The notes under the pieces are model-generated. The model had not been told where the DNA came from, ran no database searches, and was given only the letters and a program-made list of their open reading frames with translations. DNA of 64,000 nucleotides, taken from Halanaerobium saccharolyticum. Its GTDB lineage: Bacteria > Bacillota > Halanaerobiia > Halanaerobiales > Halanaerobiaceae. The translations under genes and the position numbers were made by a program. Where the stretch lies: the NCBI RefSeq assembly GCF_003259895.1, contig NZ_QLME01000007.1:54482-118481 (forward strand), in the 5' to 3' direction. Below, one piece after another: positions 28,681 through 38,172 of the stretch; position 1 is the stretch's first letter; every line of letters begins with the position of its first letter.

Positions 28681-30006
28681 TTAATTCTCTTCTCTCTTTT
28701 TTGCCATAACCTGTGCCTTACCAAGACGCAGATGATGAACCAGAGGTATTTTAGCCGGACAGACAAAGGAACAGGAACCACATTCAACACAGCTTAAGAC
28801 CTGCCATTCTTCCAGTTCATCTACCATATTATTTTTCGCATAATTTGCCAGTTGAGTCGGCATTAAAAACATCGGACAGGCATCAACACATCTAGCACAG
28901 TTAATACAGGGAGAAGGTTCATAATCTTCAACCTCATCCCTAACTAAAACCAGAATTCCGGATGTTCCCTTAACACCGGGAATATTGAGAGACTTCTGGG
29001 CCTTACCCATCATTGGTCCACCTGTAATTACCTTGGCCGCATTATCTTTTAAACCGCCAGCTTCTTCAACCAGGTCACCAATATTTGTACCAATCCGATA
29101 AATTAAATTTTGAGGAGAATTTATACCATGACCGGTAATGGAGATAGACCTTTCGTAGAAAGGCTTTCCATCTCTAATTGCATCTGCAACAGCAGCAGCT
29201 GTTGAAGTATTATTAACCACTACTCCTACATCAAGTGGTAAACCACCAGCAGGAACTTCTCGTCCCAGAATAGCCTCAATCAACATTTTTTCTCCACCCT
29301 GTGGATATTTTGTTTCTAGAACCTTAACTTCAATATTTTTATCATCCTCAACTGCATCCTGCATGCTCTCAATTGCTTCGGGCTTATTTTCTTCAATCCC
29401 AATAAAACCACCCGGTGCACCTGCAGCTTTCATTAAAGCTTTTAAACCAAAAACAATACTCTTTGGTCTTTCCACCATTACCCGATGGTCAACAGTTAAA
29501 TAAGGCTCACACTCGGCTCCATTCAAAATTACATAATCAACACTTTTGTCCTCAGGAATAGAAACCTTAACATGAGTGGGAAACATTGCTCCCCCCATAC
29601 CAACAATACCAGCCTCTCTGATAATATTTCTGATCTCAGCTGGATCAAGTTCATCCAGACTGTCATGTTTTTCTAAACCAGAATTAAGTTTATCTTCTTC
29701 TGCTGCCTCAATAACTACAGCATCGACAATATTTCCACCAGGATCTGTTACTTTTCTAATTTCCTTAACAGTTCCAGAGACTGATGCATGAATAGGTGCA
29801 CAGACAAAACTATCTCCATCTGCAATCTTCTGACCCAGATCAACCTGATCACCTTTTTTTACCAGAACTTTTAAAGGTGCTCCAATATGTTGTTTTAAAG
29901 GAATAATTACTTCCTCAGGACGTTTCGCATTTTTTAAGGGTTTATCCTTTGTTAATTCTTTATTATACTCAGGATGGATACCCTGTTTAAAAGTCAAAGC
30001 TTTCAC
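28681..30006 (-). CDS. rnfC: Rnf complex subunit RnfC (NADH-binding)
   Basis: Peripheral subunit of 441 residues with an N-terminal barrel (FKQGIHPEYNKELT), an NADH/FMN site like that of complex I NuoF (GIVGMGGAMFPTHVK, NGAECEPYLTVDHR) and two ferredoxin motifs near the C-terminus (CINCARCVDACP and CVECGSCSFVCP). It starts with GTG at 30006, preceded by AAGGGGTGA. As the first gene, it sits behind the promoter at 30096-30124. Ion specificity (Na+ or H+) cannot be read here; Na+ is likely for a halophile. Confidence 0.97.
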   Translation of the reverse strand: MKALTFKQGIHPEYNKELTKDKPLKNAKRPEEVIIPLKQHIGAPLKVLVKKGDQVDLGQKIADGDSFVCAPIHASVSGTVKEIRKVTDPGGNIVDAVVIEAAEEDKLNSGLEKHDSLDELDPAEIRNIIREAGIVGMGGAMFPTHVKVSIPEDKSVDYVILNGAECEPYLTVDHRVMVERPKSIVFGLKALMKAAGAPGGFIGIEENKPEAIESMQDAVEDDKNIEVKVLETKYPQGGEKMLIEAILGREVPAGGLPLDVGVVVNNTSTAAAVADAIRDGKPFYERSISITGHGINSPQNLIYRIGTNIGDLVEEAGGLKDNAAKVITGGPMMGKAQKSLNIPGVKGTSGILVLVRDEVEDYEPSPCINCARCVDACPMFLMPTQLANYAKNNMVDELEEWQVLSCVECGSCSFVCPAKIPLVHHLRLGKAQVMAKKREEN

Positions 30007-30095
30007 TATACAATTTCACCCCTTATACATATTTTCTAAAAATTTATAATTGAAATATTTACTGTAAATTAAATTTAGAACCCAAACCATAAATT

Positions 30096-30124
30096 ATTAT
30101 ATACTAATTGTTAAACAAGAACAA
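30096..30124 (-). promoter_or_regulatory. Promoter of rnfCDGEAB
   Basis: On the minus strand, TTGTTC (30124-30119) and TATAAT (30101-30096), spacing 17 bp. The leader before rnfC would be about 85 nt and AT-rich without clear structure. The same hexamers and spacing recur ahead of folC. Confidence 0.65.
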
Positions 30125-30144
30125 CAATATTTGAGATAAAGATT

Positions 30145-30738
30145 TTATTCACGAATGACTATGAATCCTGGATAACCCTCTGCTTCCAGATTTTGAGCGG
30201 CTGCTTCCGCTTCATCTCTACTTTCATAACCTGTAACCTGAACCTGATGGGGACTGGAATCAGTAACTACAACTTCATAACCTAAATCCTCCACATCTTC
30301 TTCAACAGAAAGTGCATTGTTATAATTAGAAAAAGCTCCAATCTGAACTCCAAAGCCACCGACTATTTCGTTTTCCTGAGAAGAAGTTTCATTTTCTCCT
30401 GCCGGCTGACCACTTTGATCCTGGTTAGAATTGGCTGTTCCTTCTGTCAGCTCCTGGGTATTCTGCTCTGGAGCAATATTTAACTCTTCTTCTGTTGGTG
30501 CAGTTAAATTATTTTCTGTATTATTAACTTCTTCGGATTCTGGAGTTTGCTCCCTGTTTTGCTGCAGTTCCTGACTTGCATTTGGGGTATTCTGTTCCTG
30601 CTCAGCAATTTCTGTAGAATTATCTTCTACCAGAAAAGAAATCAACCAGCTCCCCATTAAATAACCAATGAATAATGCTGCTATAGACATAAAAATAACT
30701 ACTACAACCAAAGAAAAACCATTTTCATTTTTATTCAT
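30145..30738 (-). CDS. SPOR domain membrane protein
   Basis: About 197 residues: a short cytoplasmic N-terminus, one membrane helix (about 10-32), a Q/N/E-rich low-complexity linker (about 40-120), and a C-terminal SPOR-like domain (GVQIGAFSNYNNALSVEEDV, then QVQVTGYESRDEAEAAAQ). SPOR domains bind denuded peptidoglycan at division sites. The ATG at 30738 has GGTGGAG upstream and lies inside the end of folC, so the two are coupled. The same arrangement after folC is common in Firmicutes. Confidence 0.9.
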   Translation of the reverse strand: MNKNENGFSLVVVVIFMSIAALFIGYLMGSWLISFLVEDNSTEIAEQEQNTPNASQELQQNREQTPESEEVNNTENNLTAPTEEELNIAPEQNTQELTEGTANSNQDQSGQPAGENETSSQENEIVGGFGVQIGAFSNYNNALSVEEDVEDLGYEVVVTDSSPHQVQVTGYESRDEAEAAAQNLEAEGYPGFIVIRE

Positions 30739-32059
30739 TTTCTCCACCTCTAATCATTTTTGACATAAATTCAATTCCTGCTTCAAAAACTGTATTGAAG
30801 GAACCAGCTGCAATTATTAAATCATCAAGCTCAGCGTTTGCTAAGGCTTTACTGCTGGCATCTGCTACACTACTAAAACTACGGTGTTCAAATTTCCCTA
30901 CCTTTACTGCTTTAACAAGGTTATTAAGCGAAATTGTTCTGAAAGAATTATTTTCAGCCAGATAAAATTTAACTCGTGTTTTAAAAACAGTTAGTTCTTC
31001 TAAAATAGCATTTAAGTCTTTATCTTTTAAAACTGAAAAAACTAAGTGTAAATTTTTAAACTCATCAGATGAGTTATTAATATTTTTAGCAAGTTCTTTA
31101 AAAGCTGCTGGATTATGAGCACCATCAAGAAATATCAATGGTTTTTCTGCTATTTTCTCCATTCTACCCGGCCAGTAAATATCTGCCAGAGCAGCTCTAA
31201 TATCTTTTTGTTTTAAAGGAAATTCTGCTGTCAGTTCTTCTACTGCTCTAAGGGCAAGAGCTGCATTTACAGCCTGATGTTCACCTAAAAGTGATAGTTT
31301 ATATTTATTTTCTTTTTTTCCAAACTTTTTTAGACTGAGATTATTCTTCTGCAGATTCCCTTCTGCTTTAATTAACTGGTATTCCTCTTTTAAATCCATA
31401 AATTTAGAATTTTGAGCTGCAGCTTTAGCCCGGATTACTTTAAGTGCTTCTTTTTGTTCGACAGCTGTAAGCACCTTAGAATTTTGTTTGATAATTCCTG
31501 CTTTTTCGGCAGCTATTTCAGCAGCAGTGTTACCCAAAAATTTTCTATGTTCCAGACTGATATTAGTTATTATTGATAAAAGAGACTTTTTGATAACATT
31601 TGTGGCATCTAATCTGCCGCCAAGTCCGGTTTCTAAAATTACGATATCCGGTTCATGCTGTTTAAAATATTTAAATGCAATAGCTGTTACAACTTCGAAA
31701 AAACTGGGCTCTGCATAGTTTTCAGACTTTAATTTTTCAGCTGCCGCTTCCACTTCTTGAACTATTTCAGCCAGTTCGTAAGTCGAACAGGCCCGACCAT
31801 TAATTTTAATTCTTTCATTAAAATGAAAATAATGAGGTGAACTGTAAAGAGCAGTTTTATAGCCGGCCTCTCTATAGATACGCTCCAGGATAGCAGCAGT
31901 CGATCCTTTGCCATTTGTACCTGCTAGATGAATTATCTTTAAATTATGATGTGGGTTGCCCAAATAATGAAGCAGTCTTTTTATTCTGGCAAGTCCCGGC
32001 TTATAACCGGCATCAGTTCCAAATAAGGATAACGAATTTATATATTTAAATGGATCCAT
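30731..32059 (-). CDS. folC: Folylpolyglutamate synthase / dihydrofolate synthase
   Basis: Mur-ligase-like enzyme adding glutamate to folates. The ATP-binding loop reads HLAGTNGKGSTAAIL, then YSSPHYFHFNERI, LETGLGGRLDATNV, and GRMEKIAEKPLIFLDGAHNPAA. The ATG at 32059 (MDPFKYINSL) has CTGGAGG upstream, giving the typical length of about 440 residues; the longer frame to 32137 crosses the promoter and is rejected. Confidence 0.95.
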   Translation of the reverse strand: MDPFKYINSLSLFGTDAGYKPGLARIKRLLHYLGNPHHNLKIIHLAGTNGKGSTAAILERIYREAGYKTALYSSPHYFHFNERIKINGRACSTYELAEIVQEVEAAAEKLKSENYAEPSFFEVVTAIAFKYFKQHEPDIVILETGLGGRLDATNVIKKSLLSIITNISLEHRKFLGNTAAEIAAEKAGIIKQNSKVLTAVEQKEALKVIRAKAAAQNSKFMDLKEEYQLIKAEGNLQKNNLSLKKFGKKENKYKLSLLGEHQAVNAALALRAVEELTAEFPLKQKDIRAALADIYWPGRMEKIAEKPLIFLDGAHNPAAFKELAKNINNSSDEFKNLHLVFSVLKDKDLNAILEELTVFKTRVKFYLAENNSFRTISLNNLVKAVKVGKFEHRSFSSVADASSKALANAELDDLIIAAGSFNTVFEAGIEFMSKMIRGGENE

Positions 32060-32128
32060 TTTTGCCTCCAGTTCTAAATTTGCATTAGTGAGTATAAATA
32101 AGTTAAAATATATTAAGGCGCTAATATT

Positions 32129-32157
32129 ATTATACACAAAAACTAAGAAAAGAACAA
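32129..32157 (-). promoter_or_regulatory. Promoter of folC
   Basis: On the minus strand, TTGTTC (32157-32152) and TATAAT (32134-32129) with 17 bp between them. It lies in the 128-bp divergent spacer shared with the plus-strand DUF212 gene. Confidence 0.65.
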
Positions 32158-32187
32158 AATAATATATTTATTTATGGGGGAGATTAT

Positions 32188-32616
32188 ATGTCATTACTGG
32201 AAGTTTCAATATTCTCATTGTTTGCAGCCCAATTCTTAAAGATATTTTTTATTAGACCGATGAATTTTTATACATTTTTCACTTCCGGAGGAATGCCCAG
32301 CTCTCATTCTTCTTTTGTTTCCGCTTTAGCCATTACAGTTGGGTTGAAGTATGGATTCGGTTCTGATTTATTTGCAATTGTAACTGTTTTTTCTTTAATT
32401 GTTACTTATGATGCAAGTGGAGTTCGTCGAGCTGTAGGTCAGCAGGCCAATGTTTTAAACAATCTTATTAAACATCTGGAAGGCAAAAATTTTGCTAATG
32501 ATAAGCAGTTAATTAAAGATGATTTAAAAGAATTAATTGGTCATACCCCCTTTGAAGTATTTGCCGGTGTTCTACTGGGAGCCTTAATTGCTTTAATTAA
32601 CTGGTATTTTATTTAA
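32188..32616 (+). CDS. Divergent PAP2 family membrane protein (DUF212/YuiD)
   Basis: 142 residues with about four membrane segments. FTSGGMPSSHSSFVSALAI and DASGVRRAVGQQANVLN are the family hallmarks, related to the acid-phosphatase PAP2 motifs, with GHTPFEVFAGVLLG at the end. It probably acts on a lipid phosphate, but the substrate is unknown. A GGGGGAG site precedes the ATG. It is one of the few plus-strand genes and ends before a bidirectional terminator. Confidence 0.93.
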   Translation: MSLLEVSIFSLFAAQFLKIFFIRPMNFYTFFTSGGMPSSHSSFVSALAITVGLKYGFGSDLFAIVTVFSLIVTYDASGVRRAVGQQANVLNNLIKHLEGKNFANDKQLIKDDLKELIGHTPFEVFAGVLLGALIALINWYFI

Positions 32617-32690
32617 ATTATTGATACCAGACTGCAAATATCCTAATATCTCTTTAACCATAAATATTTCTATAAAAACTCAAATAAATA

Positions 32691-32738
32691 AAAATCCGTC
32701 CAATAGATCAACAATCTGATCTACGCTGGACGGATTTT
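32691..32738. terminator. Bidirectional terminator between the DUF212 gene and tkt
   Basis: AAAATCCGTCCA (32691-32702) pairs perfectly with TGGACGGATTTT (32727-32738); an inner TAGATC/GATCTA extends the hairpin. A and T runs flank both sides, suiting convergent genes. Confidence 0.9.
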
Positions 32739-32790
32739 ATTATTTACTCAATCCTTAATTTATATTTATTTTAGATTGAACACATCGGTT

Positions 32791-34755
32791 TTATTTTAAA
32801 GCAGCTTCAATTTTTTCTACAACTTTTTCTGCTTTAAATCCTAGCTCTTCTCCAACTTCCTGACCCTTACCACTTAAACCAAAGCGGTCAAGTCCAATTA
32901 CTAATCCATCTCTACCAACAATTCTATACCAGCCATCTGTTACTCCAGCTTCGATAGCAACTCTTAACTTAACCTCAGGTAGATCATGTTCAGCTGCATA
33001 TTTTTCCAGTTTTCTTCTTTCTGGTACTGACATCACAGCAGCTTTGATCCCCTTTTCTGCTAATAACTTTGCACTCTCTTCAGCCAGGTTTACTTCACTT
33101 CCACTGGCAAAAATAATTGTATCAGCATTTTCAGGATCGGAAACGAAATAACCACCATTATTAAATTTATCCAGTCCCTGATATTTTTCTATATGCTCTA
33201 AGTTCTGTCTGGTTAAAATTAAAGCTGTAGGCTGATCAGTTGTTTCTAATGCCTCAACCCACGCAGCTTTTGCTTCTTCCTCATCTCCGGGTCTTAAAAC
33301 CTTAAGCCCTGGAATAATTCTTAAAGCTTCAACATGTTCTACAGGCTGATGGGTAGGTCCATCTTCCCCAACAAAAATAGAATCATGAGTAAAGACATAA
33401 ATAACAGGTTCTCTCATTATAGCAGCCAATCTAATTGAAGGACGCATGTAATCAGAGAATACCAGGAAGGTTGCTACAAAAGGTCTTAAACCCTGATGTA
33501 AGGATAAACCATTTGTAATAGCTCCCATTGCGTGTTCTCTGACTCCAAAACGGAAGTTGCGGCCAGAGTAATCTCCTTTTTGAACTTCTCCATATTCTCC
33601 ATTATAAGTTTTAGTTGATGGAGCAAGGTCTGCTGAACCACCAACTAGATATGGTACAAGTTCAAACGCCTTAGATAAAGCAGCTCCAGCTGATTTTCTA
33701 CTTGCTATCGGAGCCTCAATTTCCAGGTCCATAATTTCTTCTTTTAAATCTACCGGAAGTTTTAATTCCATTGCCTGATCCCATTCTTTTTTCAGTCCAG
33801 GATTTGCTTTAGCCCAGGCTTCAAATTCTTTTTCCCATTCCAGTCGCTGATCCTGCATCTCAGCAGCACGAGAACGGAAAAATTCTTTTACTTCATCGGA
33901 AACATAGAACTTCTCATCTACTGGTAAATTAAATTTTTCTTTTAAGCCTCTAATTTCATCTTCTCCTAGAGGTGCACCGTGAGCATCAGCTGTATCCTGC
34001 TTGTTTGGTGCTCCTAAAGCAATATGAGTTTTTGCCATAATTACTGTCGGTCTATCTTTATCAGATTTTGCCTGGTTTATAGCTTCTCTAACTTTTTCGA
34101 TATTATGTCCATCTACATTTTCTATTACCTGCCAGCCAAACGCCCTAAAGCGATCAGCTACAGACTCTGTAAAAGCTAAGTTAGTATTTCCTGCAATAGA
34201 AATATTGTTATCATCATAAATTGCAATTAACTTATCGAGACCTAAATGTCCTGCCAGTGATGCGGCTTCTGATGTTACACCTTCCATCATACAGCCATCA
34301 CCCATGATTGTATAAGTATAATGATCTACAATCTTGTGTTCTTCAGTATTATATTTTTCTGCTAACATTTTTTCTGCCAGTGCCATACCAATAGCATTTC
34401 CAAAGCCCTGTCCCAAAGGTCCTGTTGTGGTTTCTACTCCATCGGTATCTCCCTTTTCTGGATGGCCTGGTGTATTAGAATGAAGCTGTCTAAACTCCTT
34501 AAGATCATCCATAGAAATGTCATATCCTTTTAAATGCAAAAATGAGTATAAAAATGCTGAACCATGTCCTGCTGACAGTACAAAGCGATCTCTATTAGGC
34601 CAGTCTGATTTTGATGCATCTAAATTCATTACCTCTCCAAATAATAATGCTCCAATATCAGCACAGCCAATTGGCATTCCTGGATGTCCAGAATTTGCCT
34701 TTTCTACAATGTCTGCAGCTAAACCTCTTACTGTATTCGCAACTTCTTTTAGCAA
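32791..34755 (-). CDS. tkt: Transketolase
   Basis: Full-length thiamine-diphosphate enzyme of 654 residues in the pentose phosphate pathway. It has ANSGHPGMPIGCADI, the TPP motif GDGCMMEGVTSEAAS ending near DDNNISI, LGAPNKQDTADAHGAPLG, and the pyrimidine domain FRFGVREHAMGAI and HDSIFVGEDGPTHQPVEH. The start is TTG at 34755 after GGGAGGG. It lies about 27 kb from rpiA, the other pentose phosphate gene here. A palindrome overlaps its promoter. Confidence 0.98.
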   Translation of the reverse strand: MLKEVANTVRGLAADIVEKANSGHPGMPIGCADIGALLFGEVMNLDASKSDWPNRDRFVLSAGHGSAFLYSFLHLKGYDISMDDLKEFRQLHSNTPGHPEKGDTDGVETTTGPLGQGFGNAIGMALAEKMLAEKYNTEEHKIVDHYTYTIMGDGCMMEGVTSEAASLAGHLGLDKLIAIYDDNNISIAGNTNLAFTESVADRFRAFGWQVIENVDGHNIEKVREAINQAKSDKDRPTVIMAKTHIALGAPNKQDTADAHGAPLGEDEIRGLKEKFNLPVDEKFYVSDEVKEFFRSRAAEMQDQRLEWEKEFEAWAKANPGLKKEWDQAMELKLPVDLKEEIMDLEIEAPIASRKSAGAALSKAFELVPYLVGGSADLAPSTKTYNGEYGEVQKGDYSGRNFRFGVREHAMGAITNGLSLHQGLRPFVATFLVFSDYMRPSIRLAAIMREPVIYVFTHDSIFVGEDGPTHQPVEHVEALRIIPGLKVLRPGDEEEAKAAWVEALETTDQPTALILTRQNLEHIEKYQGLDKFNNGGYFVSDPENADTIIFASGSEVNLAEESAKLLAEKGIKAAVMSVPERRKLEKYAAEHDLPEVKLRVAIEAGVTDGWYRIVGRDGLVIGLDRFGLSGKGQEVGEELGFKAEKVVEKIEAALK

Positions 34756-34797
34756 AATTTATCCCTCCCAGAATTAAATAAAGTTTTCTCAATTATT

Positions 34798-34826
34798 ATT
34801 TTATATGTTAAATGGACAAATGTCCA
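34798..34826 (-). promoter_or_regulatory. tkt promoter with a palindrome over the -35 box
   Basis: On the minus strand, TGGACA (34826-34821) and TAAAAT (34803-34798), spacing 17 bp. The -35 box is one arm of a 14-bp inverted repeat TGGACA-N2-TGTCCA (34813-34826), a layout expected of a repressor site. The regulator is not identified. Confidence 0.5.
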
Positions 34827-34879
34827 GTCAGACAACTAAATAATTTTTATTAAACTTCTATAATTTACTGACAGCTAAA

Positions 34880-34910
34880 GAGAGTTAATTTAAAGCTTAA
34901 ATTAACTCTC
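34880..34910 (-). terminator. Hairpin at the end of the EamA gene
   Basis: GAGAGTTAATTTAA (34880-34893) and TTAAATTAACTCTC (34897-34910) form a perfect 14-bp stem with a 3-nt loop; it includes the stop codon of the EamA gene. The T-run after it is short, so it may act as a stabilising end or weak terminator. Confidence 0.6.
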
Positions 34911-35801
34911 AGAGCTGTTTAGCCTGCTCTGCTTTCGTTTTTGATGGTTATTGTAAACTGAAGCCAGATAAATACCTCCCAGAATAAAAGTCCCTCCCAA
35001 GATTGTTGTCAGTCGAACAGCCTCATTTAACAGCAGCCAGGCCAAAAATGTAGTTATAATTGGTTCTCCCAGAATTGAAAGTGACACAATTGAAGTTGAT
35101 AAATAGCGTACTGCAAAATTAAGGATTGAATGTCCAATTAAGGTTGGCCCAATTGCAAGACCTAAAAAGATTAGATAGTTATTAAGACCATAACCGCTAA
35201 AGGATAGATCAAAGAAATAGACTCCTATTCCTAAAAATAAGGCTGCATAACTGTATAATATATAAAGATAAGGAAAATAATCTAACTTTTTACGGACTCC
35301 TCTACCTATAAAAAGATAGGAAGAGGCAAATAAAGCCGCCGAAAGGGCCAGAAAATTGCCGAAAAGTTTATCTCCCAACTGGTAAAAATCTCCAATGCTG
35401 ATAATTGAGCTTCCAATTAAAGCCATGATGATTCCGATAACTGCCCCTTCTTTTAAATCTTCTCTGGCAAATAAATATTCTAAAATAATTGTAAATAGCG
35501 GCTGCATTGCTACAAAAATAACTGAATTAGAAATATCGGTATACTGAATTGAACTAATCCATAATATAAAATGAACTGCCAAGAGAAAACCGACCACTAT
35601 TGGTCGGTAATCTAAGAAATAACGAAGCTTGCTTCCATGTTTAAAAAAGAAATAGGGGCTTAGAAGCAGCACTGTGAAAAACATTCTATAAAAGGCAGTT
35701 ATCAGCGGTGGTGCAGTAGCTATTTTAATCAGTATTCCAGAAAGCGATAAAAAGAAAATTCCTACCGCAAGCAGTATATATATTTTTTTCTTATAATCCA
35801 T
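34902..35801 (-). CDS. EamA/DMT family exporter
   Basis: Membrane protein of 299 residues with ten predicted helices in two EamA halves, such as AFYRMFFTVLLLSPYFF in the first and LSILGEPIITTFLAWLLLNE in the second. The family exports amino acids or other small metabolites; the substrate here is unknown. AGGTGTGAT precedes the start. It is 16 bp downstream of the GH65 gene, probably in one operon. Confidence 0.92.
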   Translation of the reverse strand: MDYKKKIYILLAVGIFFLSLSGILIKIATAPPLITAFYRMFFTVLLLSPYFFFKHGSKLRYFLDYRPIVVGFLLAVHFILWISSIQYTDISNSVIFVAMQPLFTIILEYLFAREDLKEGAVIGIIMALIGSSIISIGDFYQLGDKLFGNFLALSAALFASSYLFIGRGVRKKLDYFPYLYILYSYAALFLGIGVYFFDLSFSGYGLNNYLIFLGLAIGPTLIGHSILNFAVRYLSTSIVSLSILGEPIITTFLAWLLLNEAVRLTTILGGTFILGGIYLASVYNNHQKRKQSRLNSSES

Positions 35802-35817
35802 TTATCACACCTGCTTT

Positions 35818-38151
35818 TTAAATTTCAAGTTCTTGACTTAAGTTACTTTCTTCTAAAACAACTAGTTGATCATAATGTTTGAATTCTACCTTATCACCTG
35901 AGATCAACATATATTTTACCTTATTTTCCTTTACAGTTACCTCAATCTGACTTGCTTTAAAACGCAATCTAAATTGATATTCATCCCAGCCATCAGGTAA
36001 ATCAGGATGAAAATACAACTTATTGTTAAACATTCTCATTCCAGCAAATCCCTGGACTAATGCCAGCCAGGTACCACCCATACAGGCAGTATGAACACCC
36101 TGATAAACATTTTCATTAAAGTCATCTAAATCAAGTCTTGCTGTCTGCATAAAATAGTTATATGCCTGATTTTTATAACCGATCTCTGAAGCAAGAATAC
36201 TGTAAATAGCAGGAGACAAGGATGAATCATGAGTAGTTTTAGGTTCATAATAGTCATAATTCCTAATTTTTAGATCTCTATCAAACTGATATCCTAACTG
36301 CAGCATTAATAATAAAACATCTGCCTGTTTTATGACCTGATAACGCCAGATTATAAGTGGATGCCAGTTTTTAACTAGCGGTAGATCTGAATCAGGAATA
36401 TTATCTACTTCTATCGGATTTTTATAAAGGAATGAATCATCCTGAGGAGTGATTTCTAATCTCTCATCATATGGCAAATAAATATCTTCTGAAATCTCAC
36501 GCATTCTATTAATTTCATTATCGGTTAACCCTATTCTTTCAGCCACTCTCTTATATTTTTCTGGGGATTTATCTTTAATAATCTCTGCCATCTTAATAGC
36601 AATATCTAAATTAAATTTCGCCATATAATTTGTATAAGCATTATTATTTACTCCAGGTTTGTATTCATCAGGACCACAAACCTCATTAAAACAGAATTTA
36701 TTATCATGCATCGGAATATAACTTCCCAAACTGAGCCACATTCTGGCAGTCTCAATTAATATCTCCAGACCATAATTTTCCATAAATTCCTGATCTCTGC
36801 TAACCTGGTAATACAAATTAACGGCATAGGCAATGTCAGCATTAATATGATACTGCACAGTCGAACCCATAAAAAAGCCAGAAGCTTCTGCTCCATTTAT
36901 TGTCCGCCAGGGATATAATGCTCCTTCAAGTCTCATCCGGGCAGCATTTTTCTTTGCCTTATCCAGCGTATTATAACGATACAGCAGTAAATTTCTCGCT
37001 ACTTCAGGTCGTTGAAAAGCAAAAAACGGAAGAATATAACTCTCTGTATCCCAGAAATAGTGACCTTCATAATGTTCTCCACTAATTCCTTTAGCTGCAA
37101 CACTTGTCTGCCCGTCTTTTCCAGCTGCCTGCAGAATATGAAAAGCATTAAACCTAAATGCCTGCTGTAGAGCCTCAGCTCCTTCAATCTTTACATCAAC
37201 ATCCTGCCAGTAACCAGACATGAACTCTGCCTGTTCTTCTACTAAATTTTCAAAACCAGTAATCGAAGCTCTGGCTACTGAAGCACGGGCAGCACTCAGA
37301 GGATTTTCTGCTTCTTCCTTGCAGTGGTTTATACCAACAATTTTATCAATTGTATATTCTTCACCTTCTACAGCACTAATCTCAAAAATCCAGTCAATTC
37401 GATTATCGGAAGATCTTTTTTTGATTTCACAATTTTGTTTTGCATAATCATCCAATAGATGTTCGACTACATAAGCAACTTTAAATCCTGTTGTCTTCAC
37501 CTTATGTAAAAGATAACCAGTGTTGGTATTTATTTCGCTTTCAATAACCTCTAAAGCCTTTTTGTTTCTCAAATGATGGTGATTACTTACATCACCATTA
37601 ACAGCCGAATTCACACTAATTTTACCGGAAAAATTAATTGCCTTAAACTGATACCTTATTGCCCCAATATGTTCGCGACTTAATGAAATCAATCGATTAA
37701 TTTTAATTTCGATTTTTCTTCCCTGACGATCTTCCCAGATCATTTCTCTGCGCAGTATGCCCTGCTCCATATCAAGCTCTCTTTTATAATCAAGAATCTG
37801 TCCTTTTAATAAATTCAATTTTTCTTCGTTGATATATAAATTTATTTCACTCCAGTCAGCAAGATTAACAATTGTCTGACCTTTTTTGGGAGAATTAGGA
37901 GCTTCTTCACCATATATTATTTCCTCTGAAGCATAAACTCCATTAATATAAAAACCAGGAGTAGTGGTCTCTTCACTACCCGGATAATCTTCTTCAAAAG
38001 TACCTCTCAATCCCATATACCCATTTCCCAGAGTAAAAATTGCTTCATTATGATGGTTAGTTTCAATTAAAAATTCCTGTTCTGTAATCTTCCATGGCTG
38101 ATAAGGATATAATGCTTCCTTATCAAGCTTTTTTGCATGATATTTTCTCAC
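35818..38151 (-). CDS. Glycoside hydrolase family 65 (alpha-glucosyl disaccharide phosphorylase)
   Basis: 777 residues, the length of maltose, trehalose or kojibiose phosphorylases. The N-terminal domain has FTLGNGYMGLRGTFEE; the catalytic (alpha/alpha)6 region has GHYFWDTESYILPFF, GALYPWRT, and the general-acid region CGPDEYKPGVNNNAYTN; HTACMGGTWLALVQGFAGM binds phosphate. It cleaves a disaccharide with phosphate to give beta-glucose 1-phosphate. The exact substrate is not distinguishable by eye. No beta-phosphoglucomutase is adjacent. Starts with GTG after AAGGAGG. Confidence 0.93.
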   Translation of the reverse strand: MRKYHAKKLDKEALYPYQPWKITEQEFLIETNHHNEAIFTLGNGYMGLRGTFEEDYPGSEETTTPGFYINGVYASEEIIYGEEAPNSPKKGQTIVNLADWSEINLYINEEKLNLLKGQILDYKRELDMEQGILRREMIWEDRQGRKIEIKINRLISLSREHIGAIRYQFKAINFSGKISVNSAVNGDVSNHHHLRNKKALEVIESEINTNTGYLLHKVKTTGFKVAYVVEHLLDDYAKQNCEIKKRSSDNRIDWIFEISAVEGEEYTIDKIVGINHCKEEAENPLSAARASVARASITGFENLVEEQAEFMSGYWQDVDVKIEGAEALQQAFRFNAFHILQAAGKDGQTSVAAKGISGEHYEGHYFWDTESYILPFFAFQRPEVARNLLLYRYNTLDKAKKNAARMRLEGALYPWRTINGAEASGFFMGSTVQYHINADIAYAVNLYYQVSRDQEFMENYGLEILIETARMWLSLGSYIPMHDNKFCFNEVCGPDEYKPGVNNNAYTNYMAKFNLDIAIKMAEIIKDKSPEKYKRVAERIGLTDNEINRMREISEDIYLPYDERLEITPQDDSFLYKNPIEVDNIPDSDLPLVKNWHPLIIWRYQVIKQADVLLLMLQLGYQFDRDLKIRNYDYYEPKTTHDSSLSPAIYSILASEIGYKNQAYNYFMQTARLDLDDFNENVYQGVHTACMGGTWLALVQGFAGMRMFNNKLYFHPDLPDGWDEYQFRLRFKASQIEVTVKENKVKYMLISGDKVEFKHYDQLVVLEESNLSQELEI

Positions 38152-38172
38152 AAAAATACCTCCTTAATTTCA

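Noticed and set aside
32060..32137. Longer folC reading frame
   Set aside because: It would start inside the promoter at 32129-32157; the ATG at 32059 has CTGGAGG and the family length.
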